Notes under the pieces: generated by a model
The model's database searches: none
What the model was told of the DNA's origin: nothing
The model's input: only the letters and a program-made list of their open reading frames with translations
Origin: Desulfocapsa sp.
GTDB taxonomy: Bacteria > Desulfobacterota > Desulfobulbia > Desulfobulbales > Desulfocapsaceae
Direction of reading: 5' to 3'
Length of the DNA stretch: 24,810 nt
Assembly: GCA_030638765.1 (NCBI GenBank)
Contig: DAOWDZ010000258.1
Span: forward strand, 1-24,810
Part shown: positions 5,834-13,396 of the stretch, piece by piece
Numbering within the stretch: the stretch's first letter is position 1
Layout of the letters: each line of letters starts with the position of its first letter
Translations under genes and position numbers: made by a program

Positions 5834-8800
5834 CTACTTTTCAACAAATCCCTCACGAATCGTTGAAATTTCTTCAAGAAAAGTTGACTTTAGATTAGCT
5901 AACTCTTCATGAACAATAGATTTCAGCTGTTCTTCAGATACTTCAGCAATGCCTTCTGTACGACTCTTCACACTAACAGTTTCCTTATTTTCAACTCTCT
6001 GTGACAGGTTATTATTGTTACTGTTTTTCAACAACAATACCTGACTGACACAAAACAACAACTTGTCCTGAACCTTACTCATAGCCATGTCAGATAATAT
6101 ATTCAACCTGATACCCGACATCACCTCTCCCATCAAATTTAATCGGGGATCACCTGCCTCAGCAGGATTTTCCTGCACATTTTGACAAATGGTCGAAAGT
6201 AACTGGAGAAATATTTTATCCGTGGAAGTAGCAGAAGCCTTATTTCGAGAATGATTTAATTCAGCCAACACATTCTTCAGCTTATCTTCTGTTGGACTTT
6301 CATTAAATGAATCAACGAGTCCAGCAAGCCCCTTAATTTGTATAAAAGGCTTGTCAGTCAATTCCTTTTCTTCAGAGATGTCTACTATTTCATCAAGTTG
6401 TGGTTGATCAATATCTTCTGAGTCTGCGAATTTTTCACCGGGAAGTACGTCAATCTTAACATCATCTGCGACGGCCTCAAAAACAATTTCTTCTTTTTGA
6501 GGTATAGGTTCTTCAATTACTGTGGTTTCTTCCTTACTAGACACAGAGGATTCAACAACTTCATCGGTAACAGGTGGTAATGAGTCTTTCACTTTACTAA
6601 CAACTGAAGCGGCAGCCAAAGCAGTTGCAGAAGCTACCGAAACTTCTTGTGGCACAGTAAACTCTATTTCATCACTCGTTTCCTCTTTCAGAGTATCAAC
6701 GCTTCCATCGGCTATTCGCTTATTGTCTGTTTCCGAATCATCATCTATGAATGCTAGTAAATCTTCACCATCGGTAGTATCTTCTGAAATTGGATCTGGT
6801 TCACCAACTATATCTGCAGTAAGTACATCATCCGTATCAAAAGACAATGTGCTTTCACCCTCGATCTCTTCAGAAATGTCTATGCCATCAGAAAGAAATT
6901 CTTCTGTGCCTGTATCTAATTTGGGCTCAGCTGAGTTTTCGTCAAGGAATGATAGTTGCGTTTCAACTGATTCATCGTTTGCATTTACTTCAGTTATGGC
7001 TTTTTCAGTATCATCCCTTTCAGGAACGACCACTGTCTCGTCGAATGCTGAGATATCAACATCACCAGTTTCCTCTTCTTCTACTGCTTCTGCTTCACCC
7101 TCTTCTATGATTCTTTCATCAAAGCCTTCAAGTTTTGATGAAGACACTTCATCATCAAGAAAAGATAGAGCAACATCTGTTATATCTTCCTCATTTATCT
7201 CATTTTGAATTGCACTTTCGGCGATATCATCAAGTGCAGGTGCAGGAGAGTCATCATCAAGGAAGGATAGTGCTATCTCAGAGTCGTCATTTTCTTCTTC
7301 GTCATCAACTACAGGAGGGGCATCAACATCATCATCAAAGAAAGACAGATTTTCTTCAATGGATTTTTCAAGCACCACATCAGCAGGACTTTGAACAGAA
7401 TCATCACTTAAACCTACCTCAATATCATCCTGTGAGTCCTCTGGAAATAAATCCGCAGAGAGGAAAGGTTCTTCATCGGTCTCTTGTTCATTTTCATTAA
7501 ACTCATCAGATGACGCAATGACAGTGTCGTCATTAGTAAGTAATGAGTCAATATTCTTCTCTGCTAAAATGGAATCTGCCTCAATTTCATCATCTTGCTG
7601 TATAACTTCAACAATTTCCTCACTATCTGAACCTTCAGTGAGAGCTGGAGCTAATTCACCATCTTTAAAAAGTAATGCATCTTCATCAGAATCGTCATCC
7701 GCTTCAGTTTCAACATCCACCCCTGGAACAGGGGAGGATGAATCTGTATCATTGGCAAATACGGGGTCATCATTGCTTGAAGTTGGGTTTTCAGTGTCCC
7801 ATTCATTGGATGATATTTGAACTTCATCATCAAAAAATGCATCCAATTTATTATCTAAATCTTCAGTACCTGATTGCTCACCCTCTTGCACCGATAATTC
7901 ATCATGAGAATCTTCAGGGTCCGGATTATCATTTTCTGATTCTTCAGACAAAGCAGGTGCAACATCATCAAAGAGCAGATTATCTTCAAAGTCATCGTCT
8001 ACATTGGCTGTAACATCTTCATCGTAAAGAGAATCTGAAGATTGTAACGTTTCTTCTTCAGGTTCATCAAATTGAGCAAATTCTGCAAGATCCCCAGCTA
8101 ATTTTTCAACACTGAAACTACTTTCTTCATCAACTTCTGCTAAAGCTGGTGCTACACCACCATCTTCATAGGGTAATGCATCTTCATCAGAATCATCATC
8201 AGCTTCAGTTTCGACATCAACGCCTTCAAGGGCCATGTCTTGGTTAGTAGCTTCTTCCGATTGATCGCCAACACTATCACCAAAAACTGAATCCAACCTT
8301 GATTCAACATCAGCTTCTACCTGTTTCTCACTTTTTTCAGGATCAACAGGAAGGGCACTTCCGGTAGCATCCGGAGAGGAAACTTGTGCAGGAGCACTCG
8401 GTTTTGAAGACGGAATTGCTCCAGACTGAACAACTGACTCCATAGATTCTTGGGCAATTTCAACCTTAAAATCTTTAAATTTTGCCACTTCCTCAAGAAG
8501 GAGACTATTCTTTTCAGCAGTCGGCAATTTGGAGGAACAATTTTTTTCCAACACACTATAAAATGAATGTAAGAGCTTGAAAGATTTACTGTTTGAGTTA
8601 TTTCCTTTTTTATTAATATAAGAAACTAATGCACTAATCCCCTGAAGAAGAATCAGTTTCGCCTTACTTTTGCTAAAAACGGTTTCGAGATGTTGAACTT
8701 CATCACTCACACTTTGAAGTTGAGAATCACTTATTTCCCTGTCAATACCATGAATCTGCGCTTTCAGATTTCCGAGTTGCAAAGCATCTTCTTCTGTATC

Positions 8801-9304
8801 TAAAACTTGAGCATCCTTAATGGGTACAGAAGATTCTGAAGTTGCATCAGAAGGAGTTATATGGGATTTTAATCGATCAAACTTCTTAACATCTTGCAAA
8901 AGAAGCTTTTTTTGTTCTTCTTCACTCATTGCTTCCTCAGAAGAAGAAATTTTTTCAAGATTATGAAAAAATGTAATAAGAAGTTTTATAGAATCTGGAT
9001 GGGCATTCGCTTTTTCTCTATAAATATACTTTCCAATTTTACGTAGGCCCTGAATATAAATTTGTTTAATTTTATCATCAGCCCAGATATCACTAAGATC
9101 GACAAGCTCATCCTCAAGTTGACAAAGAATATCATCAGTAATTTCCCAATCAATGGAAAGAATAATTGTTTTTAGTCTGGCAATGGGAGAGTCTTCTTCG
9201 CCTTGAAATTCAAACAAATCTACTGATTCTAAAGAAAAAGATTCATTATCATCCATGTCGGCAGTCAGGTCTTCATCAAATGGGTTCCCGCTCTGTAGAG
9301 TCAC
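5834..9304 (-). CDS. Large acidic multi-repeat protein of the roadblock-MglA operon
   Basis: I do not recognise a named family. The 1156-residue protein has two tandem, clearly homologous helical domains (about 40-149 and 178-284) sharing spaced positions such as LK..I..ID.EI and QG. A long Asp/Glu/Ser-rich region (about 330-985) has no cysteine and only one Trp, and is probably disordered. It carries about ten short motifs like LSFLDDD, often followed by APAL. The C-terminal region (about 986-1072) looks like a third, diverged domain copy, followed by an amphipathic, possibly coiled-coil tail (1122-1156). There is no signal peptide or membrane segment, so it should be cytoplasmic. The start is GTG with AGGGGAT upstream, 10 bases after the mglA stop, implying co-expression. 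A role as multivalent scaffold or effector for the GTPase is inference. Confidence 0.85.
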   Translation of the reverse strand: MTLQSGNPFDEDLTADMDDNESFSLESVDLFEFQGEEDSPIARLKTIILSIDWEITDDILCQLEDELVDLSDIWADDKIKQIYIQGLRKIGKYIYREKANAHPDSIKLLITFFHNLEKISSSEEAMSEEEQKKLLLQDVKKFDRLKSHITPSDATSESSVPIKDAQVLDTEEDALQLGNLKAQIHGIDREISDSQLQSVSDEVQHLETVFSKSKAKLILLQGISALVSYINKKGNNSNSKSFKLLHSFYSVLEKNCSSKLPTAEKNSLLLEEVAKFKDFKVEIAQESMESVVQSGAIPSSKPSAPAQVSSPDATGSALPVDPEKSEKQVEADVESRLDSVFGDSVGDQSEEATNQDMALEGVDVETEADDDSDEDALPYEDGGVAPALAEVDEESSFSVEKLAGDLAEFAQFDEPEEETLQSSDSLYDEDVTANVDDDFEDNLLFDDVAPALSEESENDNPDPEDSHDELSVQEGEQSGTEDLDNKLDAFFDDEVQISSNEWDTENPTSSNDDPVFANDTDSSSPVPGVDVETEADDDSDEDALLFKDGELAPALTEGSDSEEIVEVIQQDDEIEADSILAEKNIDSLLTNDDTVIASSDEFNENEQETDEEPFLSADLFPEDSQDDIEVGLSDDSVQSPADVVLEKSIEENLSFFDDDVDAPPVVDDEEENDDSEIALSFLDDDSPAPALDDIAESAIQNEINEEDITDVALSFLDDEVSSSKLEGFDERIIEEGEAEAVEEEETGDVDISAFDETVVVPERDDTEKAITEVNANDESVETQLSFLDENSAEPKLDTGTEEFLSDGIDISEEIEGESTLSFDTDDVLTADIVGEPDPISEDTTDGEDLLAFIDDDSETDNKRIADGSVDTLKEETSDEIEFTVPQEVSVASATALAAASVVSKVKDSLPPVTDEVVESSVSSKEETTVIEEPIPQKEEIVFEAVADDVKIDVLPGEKFADSEDIDQPQLDEIVDISEEKELTDKPFIQIKGLAGLVDSFNESPTEDKLKNVLAELNHSRNKASATSTDKIFLQLLSTICQNVQENPAEAGDPRLNLMGEVMSGIRLNILSDMAMSKVQDKLLFCVSQVLLLKNSNNNNLSQRVENKETVSVKSRTEGIAEVSEEQLKSIVHEELANLKSTFLEEISTIREGFVEK
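6737..8182 (-). repeat. Array of short aromatic-acidic motifs
   Basis: About ten copies of a hydrophobic-x-aromatic-hydrophobic-Asp-Asp motif. Clear ones start near residues 375 (DALPYEDG), 441 (DNLLFDD), 486 (KLDAFFDDE), 542 (DALLFKDG), 651 (ENLSFFDDD), 677 (IALSFLDDD), 711 (VALSFLDDE), 782 (TQLSFLDEN), 818 (STLSFDTDD) and 848 (DLLAFIDDD). Several are followed by APAL or a similar Pro/Leu pair. Spacers are variable and acidic. The pattern looks like repeated docking peptides in a flexible chain. Confidence 0.65.
7634..8224 (-). repeat. Pair of near-identical 30-residue repeats in the acidic region
   Basis: Residues 361-390 (8135-8224) and 528-557 (7634-7723) both read GVDVETEADDDSDEDAL, then an aromatic-acidic patch and APAL. 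The DNA is almost identical as well (shared core TGCATCTTCATCAGAATC on the plus strand), with differences mostly at third positions. This indicates a recent internal duplication or ongoing conversion. Confidence 0.8.
8453..9187 (-). repeat. Two tandem copies of an unrecognised helical domain
   Basis: Within the acidic protein, residues 40-149 (8858-9187) and 178-284 (8453-8773) align over their whole length. Shared features are LK, ID.EI.D, a DE pair, a central QG, a YI, a KLL..F...LEK stretch, then LL..V.KF...K..I. The copies are diverged at DNA level, so the duplication is old. A weaker third copy seems to lie at residues 986-1072 (6089-6349), with LQLL and comparable spacing. Confidence 0.7.
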
Positions 9305-9314
9305 CGCTTATCCC

Positions 9315-9920
9315 CTAAAGTAATTTTTTCTGGATGGAAACAACCGTTGATGAAATGATTTTTTTCAAGGTTGCTGCAACATTGTATCCTGTAATAGCAC
9401 TTGCTTCAAAATCAGGCACTTTCAGGCGACTATTCAAATCTTTACGTAAAACTTTCGTAGGCAATATGGGTACTCCATGATTCTTCAAATCAACTTTGTT
9501 ATATTGAATAACCAGTGGAATTTTAAATATTGATTCTTTATAATCTTGAAGGTTTTCATGAAGTTGATTCAAGGAACGAATATTTTTTTCACGTTGTTTT
9601 TCCATGGCATCGGCCACAAAAACAACGCCATCCACACCTTTTAAAACAAGCTTACGAGTAGCATTATATTTTACCTGGCCAGGAACGGTATACAATTGAA
9701 TTTTAATATCATATCCTTTAATTTTCCCCATATCAAAAGGGAGAAAATCAAAAAATAAGGTTCGATCGCCATGTGTTTTCAAACTCACCATCTCTGATTG
9801 AATCTGATCACGAAACTTTTCATTCACATATTCAAGGTTTGTTGTTTTGCCACATCTGCCAGGCCCATAATAAACGATCTTAACCTGAACAACCTTGTCT
9901 TTTAAGTTAATAAAACTCAA
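9315..9920 (-). CDS. mglA: MglA-family small Ras-like GTPase
   Basis: Cytoplasmic GTP-switch protein of the family that sets cell polarity and motility direction in Myxococcus. The P-loop is GPGRCGKTT (19-27). The family's TVPGQ replaces the usual DxxGQ (78-82), followed by VKYNATRKLVLKGVDGVVFV. NKVD (141-144) gives guanine specificity. Arg53 in GDRTLFFDF and Gln82 match the residues needed for hydrolysis in Myxococcus MglA, so it should be an active switch. The 201 residues are typical. The start is TTG at 9918-9920, preceded by GGGGGTAGG, a strong ribosome site. It sits between a roadblock gene (53 bases upstream), whose product is the likely MglB-type GAP, and the acidic protein gene. Confidence 0.92.
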   Translation of the reverse strand: MSFINLKDKVVQVKIVYYGPGRCGKTTNLEYVNEKFRDQIQSEMVSLKTHGDRTLFFDFLPFDMGKIKGYDIKIQLYTVPGQVKYNATRKLVLKGVDGVVFVADAMEKQREKNIRSLNQLHENLQDYKESIFKIPLVIQYNKVDLKNHGVPILPTKVLRKDLNSRLKVPDFEASAITGYNVAATLKKIISSTVVSIQKKLL

Positions 9921-9973
9921 GAACCTACCCCCGAAAATAAATGTAATTTGTAAAACATAATCTAAACATCAAA

Positions 9974-10378
9974 TCAATCGTTACTGCCTTCCCATACCTT
10001 GCGGATCTGTTCAATAGCTTCAACCACACTTAATCTCAAGAATCCGAGGGATATATCTTTACCAAACATTGAGATAAGCAATAATTCATCATCAATTTTA
10101 CTAAAATGGATATTTGACTCCTGGCCTTTATGAAAAAGAAGTGAAAACTCGGCTTCTCCTACTAATTTGGCCATGGCATCCACCGTTGCAAAATTCCCTG
10201 CAGCCAATGCTGCAAAGGAATAGACATCATACTTACTCTCACCATTATCTTTAGCAGTAATAATATTTCCTGCCATGTCAATTATAATGACGCAGTCGAC
10301 ACCAAGCTTAATGAGCTTACCAGCTAGAATCACATCAATCTGCTCCAGTTGCTCCTGACTGACTATTCCATAGTTCAT
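9974..10378 (-). CDS. Roadblock/LC7-domain protein (MglB-like regulator)
   Basis: A single 134-residue roadblock/LC7 fold. In this superfamily, dimers bind small GTPases; in Myxococcus and Thermus the member MglB is the GTPase-activating protein of MglA. Visible features are an N-terminal helix (about 5-25), a strand GVDCVIIIDMAGNIITA (27-43), a central Ala-rich helix SFAALAAGNFATVDAMAKLV, then strands SNIHFSKIDDELLLISMFG and a last helix near 115-129. It is the first gene of the operon, with the GTPase 53 bases downstream, so a GAP or partner role for that GTPase is the simplest inference. The ATG follows AAGAGG. The tail WEGSND is short compared with Myxococcus MglB. Confidence 0.85.
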   Translation of the reverse strand: MNYGIVSQEQLEQIDVILAGKLIKLGVDCVIIIDMAGNIITAKDNGESKYDVYSFAALAAGNFATVDAMAKLVGEAEFSLLFHKGQESNIHFSKIDDELLLISMFGKDISLGFLRLSVVEAIEQIRKVWEGSND

Positions 10379-10403
10379 GCAAAATACCTCTTTCCTTAAT
10401 TAT

Positions 10404-10422
10404 GAGTCACTATCTTTGACTC
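10404..10422 (-). promoter_or_regulatory. Inverted repeat in the roadblock leader
   Basis: GAGTCA (10404-10409) and TGACTC (10417-10422) form a perfect 6-bp inverted repeat with a 7-base spacer, ending 26 bases before the roadblock start codon. The geometry suits a dimeric regulator or a small hairpin near the ribosome site. No regulator is identified. Confidence 0.3.
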
Positions 10423-10547
10423 CCAGGCTTTTATTTCAGCGCACAGCCCATAAATCAGCATCCAAATTTTTTATTTTCTTTTTTAATTCAGGATAGGGAT
10501 TGTCCATGCTAAATAAAATAATTCCTAAACAAACTGTAATCTTAGTC

Positions 10548-10576
10548 AGTATACGATAGTTTTAATTTGATATGAA
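10548..10576 (-). promoter_or_regulatory. Possible promoter of the roadblock-mglA operon
   Basis: Read on the minus strand, TTCATA (10571-10576) and TATACT (10548-10553) are 17 bases apart. The -10 element matches sigma-70 at five of six positions and the -35 at four. It would give a leader of about 160 bases containing the inverted repeat at 10404-10422. Confidence 0.35.
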
Positions 10577-10692
10577 GGTGTTTTTTTATTTTTCCTGAAA
10601 AACCATACTTATACTATTTTGTATTTCCTTCTTATGATTCAAAATCCACTAATACAGTAATTTAACAATCTCCCTAACGCATCATTTCCCTT

Positions 10693-12426
10693 TCAGCAAA
10701 CCCAAAGATCTGTATGACAAAAAGCATCCACATCAACAAGGCCCAGGTCAGTCATTTTCAAATGAGGGATAACGGGTAACGCAAGAAAACTCATTATCAT
10801 AAATGGATCTTCAACCTGTACCCCCTGTTGCTTTGCAGCACGCAATACCTTTGCAAACTCTTGAGCAACAACAGACGCGTCAGCAGTTGACATCAAACCG
10901 GCAATATCAAGAATAAGCTTTGCAACCACCTCCCCTTCACTGACCACAGCAATACCGCCACCCTGGTGTACTATTGTCCGTACGGCCAGTTCCATATCTT
11001 CATCATTTGTTCCAATGACAGTAATATTATGAGAATCATGTCCCACGGTGGATGCCAATGCTCCCTTCTTTAAACCTATCCCCTGTACAAAGCCTAGGCC
11101 TATGTTTCCAGTTGCATGATGACGTTCTACAACGGCTAATTTCAAAATGTCCTCTTCAATATTTGTAATGGCAATGCCATTTTGAACAGAAATATTAAGC
11201 TCAATAGAATCCGTAATCAACTGATCCTTTTTAACACGGATAACTCTGGCTACCTTGGACTTTGGTATCATTTTGAATGACAGACTATCTAAATCCACAT
11301 GAACAGAATCGAAAACTGCAGGATAGCGATTGGAGATCGTTTTTGATATAGGTAACGTTGAAATAATTTTATCAGCAACTTTCACCCCTCCAGAATAGAC
11401 AGTTTTCACTTGAATATCCTGCAAATCATCAAACAAAACCAGATCAGCCCTATATCCTGGAGCTATAGCACCGCGTCCACTTAAACTAAAATAATTTGCA
11501 GCATTAATAGTCACCATTTGAATAGCAGTAATAGGATCCAGACCTAATGCAATGGATTTTCTTAGAATACGATCCATATGCCCTTCATTGAGCAATTCAT
11601 CGGCGTGACAATCATCAGTCACAAGCAGGCATCGATTGCTGTTTCTTTCAGTCACAGCAGGAAGAAGAGCCTCAAGATTTTTGGCGGTGGACCCTTCCCG
11701 AACAAATAAATACATTCCTGCTGAAAGTTTTTCATACGCCTCAGCAGCGGTGGAACACTCATGGTCAGATAGTATTCCATTTCCCACATAGGCCTGCAGA
11801 TCCTTTCCAGTCAACCCTGGTGCATGTCCATCAACAGGAAGATTCATTTTTCTTCCTGCTTTTATTTTTGCCAACACCTCATCATCCTGAAACAGTACCC
11901 CTGGATAGTTCATCATTTCAGCAACGCCAATAACTTTTTCAAACTGTAACAATTCATCAACATCACTGGCACAAAGAATTGCTCCTGAATTTTCAAGATG
12001 CGTAGCAGGGACACAGGAGGGAGCCATTACAAAAATTTCACAGGGAAGATTCTCACTTTCTTCAAGCAGATATTTAATACCGTCAATACCAGCAACATTG
12101 GCAATTTCATGAGGATCACAAATCACAGATGTTGTACCATGAGGGAGTACAGTCTGAACAAATTGCCTGGGACTTAACATGTAACTTTCTATATGGATAT
12201 GTCCTTCAATAAAGCCAGGGCTGACAAAAGAACCCTTACAATCTCTTTCTATAATCCCTGAATATTCTCCAACGCCAGCTATAGTATCACCACAGATTGC
12301 AAGATCAGCAGTTATAATTTCACCACAGAAGACATTGACAATACGACAATTTTTAAGCACACAATCAGCTTTTTCTAACCCTCGAGCTTGTGCATTGCAT
12401 TTTTTTTGTTGTTGATTATTTTCCAT
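10693..12426 (-). CDS. ade: Adenine deaminase
   Basis: Hydrolyses adenine to hypoxanthine and ammonia in purine salvage; a metal-dependent amidohydrolase of the Ade family (577 residues, typical length). The metal site begins with His76 and His78 in EGHIHIES. PHGTTSVICDPHEIANVAG (95-113), DGHAPGLTG, SDHECSTAAEAYEKL and LVTDDCHADELL are family signatures. A C-terminal adenine deaminase-specific domain ends with IPHLKMTDLGLVDVD. The ATG is preceded by AAAGAGGAA, a good ribosome site. It is transcribed alone, divergently from tatD and away from the roadblock operon by a long spacer. Confidence 0.95.
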   Translation of the reverse strand: MENNQQQKKCNAQARGLEKADCVLKNCRIVNVFCGEIITADLAICGDTIAGVGEYSGIIERDCKGSFVSPGFIEGHIHIESYMLSPRQFVQTVLPHGTTSVICDPHEIANVAGIDGIKYLLEESENLPCEIFVMAPSCVPATHLENSGAILCASDVDELLQFEKVIGVAEMMNYPGVLFQDDEVLAKIKAGRKMNLPVDGHAPGLTGKDLQAYVGNGILSDHECSTAAEAYEKLSAGMYLFVREGSTAKNLEALLPAVTERNSNRCLLVTDDCHADELLNEGHMDRILRKSIALGLDPITAIQMVTINAANYFSLSGRGAIAPGYRADLVLFDDLQDIQVKTVYSGGVKVADKIISTLPISKTISNRYPAVFDSVHVDLDSLSFKMIPKSKVARVIRVKKDQLITDSIELNISVQNGIAITNIEEDILKLAVVERHHATGNIGLGFVQGIGLKKGALASTVGHDSHNITVIGTNDEDMELAVRTIVHQGGGIAVVSEGEVVAKLILDIAGLMSTADASVVAQEFAKVLRAAKQQGVQVEDPFMIMSFLALPVIPHLKMTDLGLVDVDAFCHTDLWVC

Positions 12427-12562
12427 TAAAAATTCCTCTTTATTTTTGTACAGGAGAGATTAAACAGTACAATTTAAAACAATACACTTCATATGCAATA
12501 TAACATACATTTGGATATTGCAGGAGCAGGTTGAATCTGCTAGAAAACTAACTGGTAATACT
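12427..12562. other. Divergent spacer ade/tatD with inverted repeat
   Basis: The shared upstream region of ade (minus) and tatD (plus) must hold both promoters. It contains TTGTAC (12446-12451) and GTACAA (12467-12472), an inverted repeat with a 15-base spacer placed just upstream of the ade ribosome site. The plus strand has a TATAAC (12499-12504) that could be a -10 for tatD, with no good -35. Confidence 0.35.
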
Positions 12563-13390
12563 ATGAAAAAGACAAAACCTCCCATACCGTCTATCAAGGG
12601 CAACAGTCCACTGATTGACAGTCACTGTCACCTTGACATGAATAATTACGAGGAAGATCTCGACAAAATCATTGAAAGGGCATTGGCCCATGGGGTCAAA
12701 TCCATCATAACAATTGGAATTGACGAAACAAGCTCAAAAGCTGCGATTCATCTGGCTAAAACATACCCTTTCATAAAAGCCACCGTCGGAGTACACCCTC
12801 ACGACGTGGAGCAGGCAGATGATGCAACTTTTTCACGTCTTAAAGAACTTGCACTGACCAATAGAGAACATGTCGTTGCGTATGGAGAAATAGGGCTTGA
12901 TTATGCTAAGCAATACTCTGAATCTGGTCTTCAGAAAAGGAGTTTTCGAAAACAACTCCAAAGTGCGCAGGAACTTGAACTGCCTGTTATTATCCATGAC
13001 AGAGATGCCCATGAAGACACATTGGAGATATTGCAAGAAACAGGGCCTTTCCCAAATCGCGGCGTAATGCATTGCTTTTCTGGCGATATCGCTTTAGCAG
13101 AAAAAGTTATAAGTCTTGGGTTTTTGATATCAATTCCAGGTGTTGTTACATTCAAAAATGCTCTCCCCTTGCAGGAGGTCGTCGAAAAAATCCCATTAGA
13201 TCATATCATTCTTGAAACTGATGGTCCCTTTCTTACCCCTGTACCATGGAGAGGTAAACGTAATGAGCCCGCTTATCTTCTCTACACAGCCGAAAAAGTT
13301 GCCAGACTGAAGGGAATTAGCATAGAAACGGTTGCCAAGAAAACCACAAAAAACGTTGAGAAACTTTTCAACTATACAATTACAGATTAA
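12563..13390 (+). CDS. tatD: TatD-family metal-dependent hydrolase (DNase)
   Basis: TIM-barrel hydrolase of the TatD/YcfH family, metal-dependent 3'-5' DNases with proposed roles in DNA repair and clearance. Metal-site motifs in order: LIDSHCHLDM (His21, His23), GVHPHD, YGEIGLDYA, PVIIHDRDAHEDTL, VMHCFSGD and ETDGPFLTP. I place the start at the ATG 12563, giving 275 residues and a short extension before the usual LIDSHCHLD opening. An in-frame TTG at 12518 would add 15 residues; neither has a strong ribosome site. yggS starts six bases after the stop, so the two are co-transcribed and probably translationally coupled. Confidence 0.9.
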   Translation: MKKTKPPIPSIKGNSPLIDSHCHLDMNNYEEDLDKIIERALAHGVKSIITIGIDETSSKAAIHLAKTYPFIKATVGVHPHDVEQADDATFSRLKELALTNREHVVAYGEIGLDYAKQYSESGLQKRSFRKQLQSAQELELPVIIHDRDAHEDTLEILQETGPFPNRGVMHCFSGDIALAEKVISLGFLISIPGVVTFKNALPLQEVVEKIPLDHIILETDGPFLTPVPWRGKRNEPAYLLYTAEKVARLKGISIETVAKKTTKNVEKLFNYTITD

Positions 13391-13396
13391 AACAAT

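Larger units (their letters stand above)
10379..10692. other. Intergenic region upstream of the roadblock operon
   Basis: About 314 bases of AT-rich spacer between adenine deaminase and the roadblock gene, both on the minus strand. It holds a 6-bp inverted repeat close to the roadblock start and one plausible minus-strand promoter, both listed separately. I see no convincing terminator for the deaminase gene, no small ORF with a ribosome site, and no RNA gene. Confidence 0.6.

Noticed and set aside
6938..6958. QLSFL in the acidic protein as a DNA polymerase sliding-clamp binding motif
   Set aside because: Only one of about ten copies has the glutamine; the others fit the general aromatic-acidic repeat, so the resemblance is coincidental.
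6522..8013. Several long plus-strand open frames across the acidic protein gene
   Set aside because: They read the complement of Asp/Glu/Ser codons (TCATC-rich), give Ser- or His/Leu-rich nonsense, lack ribosome sites and overlap a gene with clear domain structure.
6914..8224. Repeated TCATC-rich tracts as a possible CRISPR or satellite array
   Set aside because: The repeats are in frame, variable in spacing and encode the acidic motif region; there is no constant repeat-spacer pattern.
12531..12551. Tiny frame after AGGAGCAGG before tatD as a leader peptide
   Set aside because: It starts at TTG and has only six codons; no attenuation structure is visible around it.
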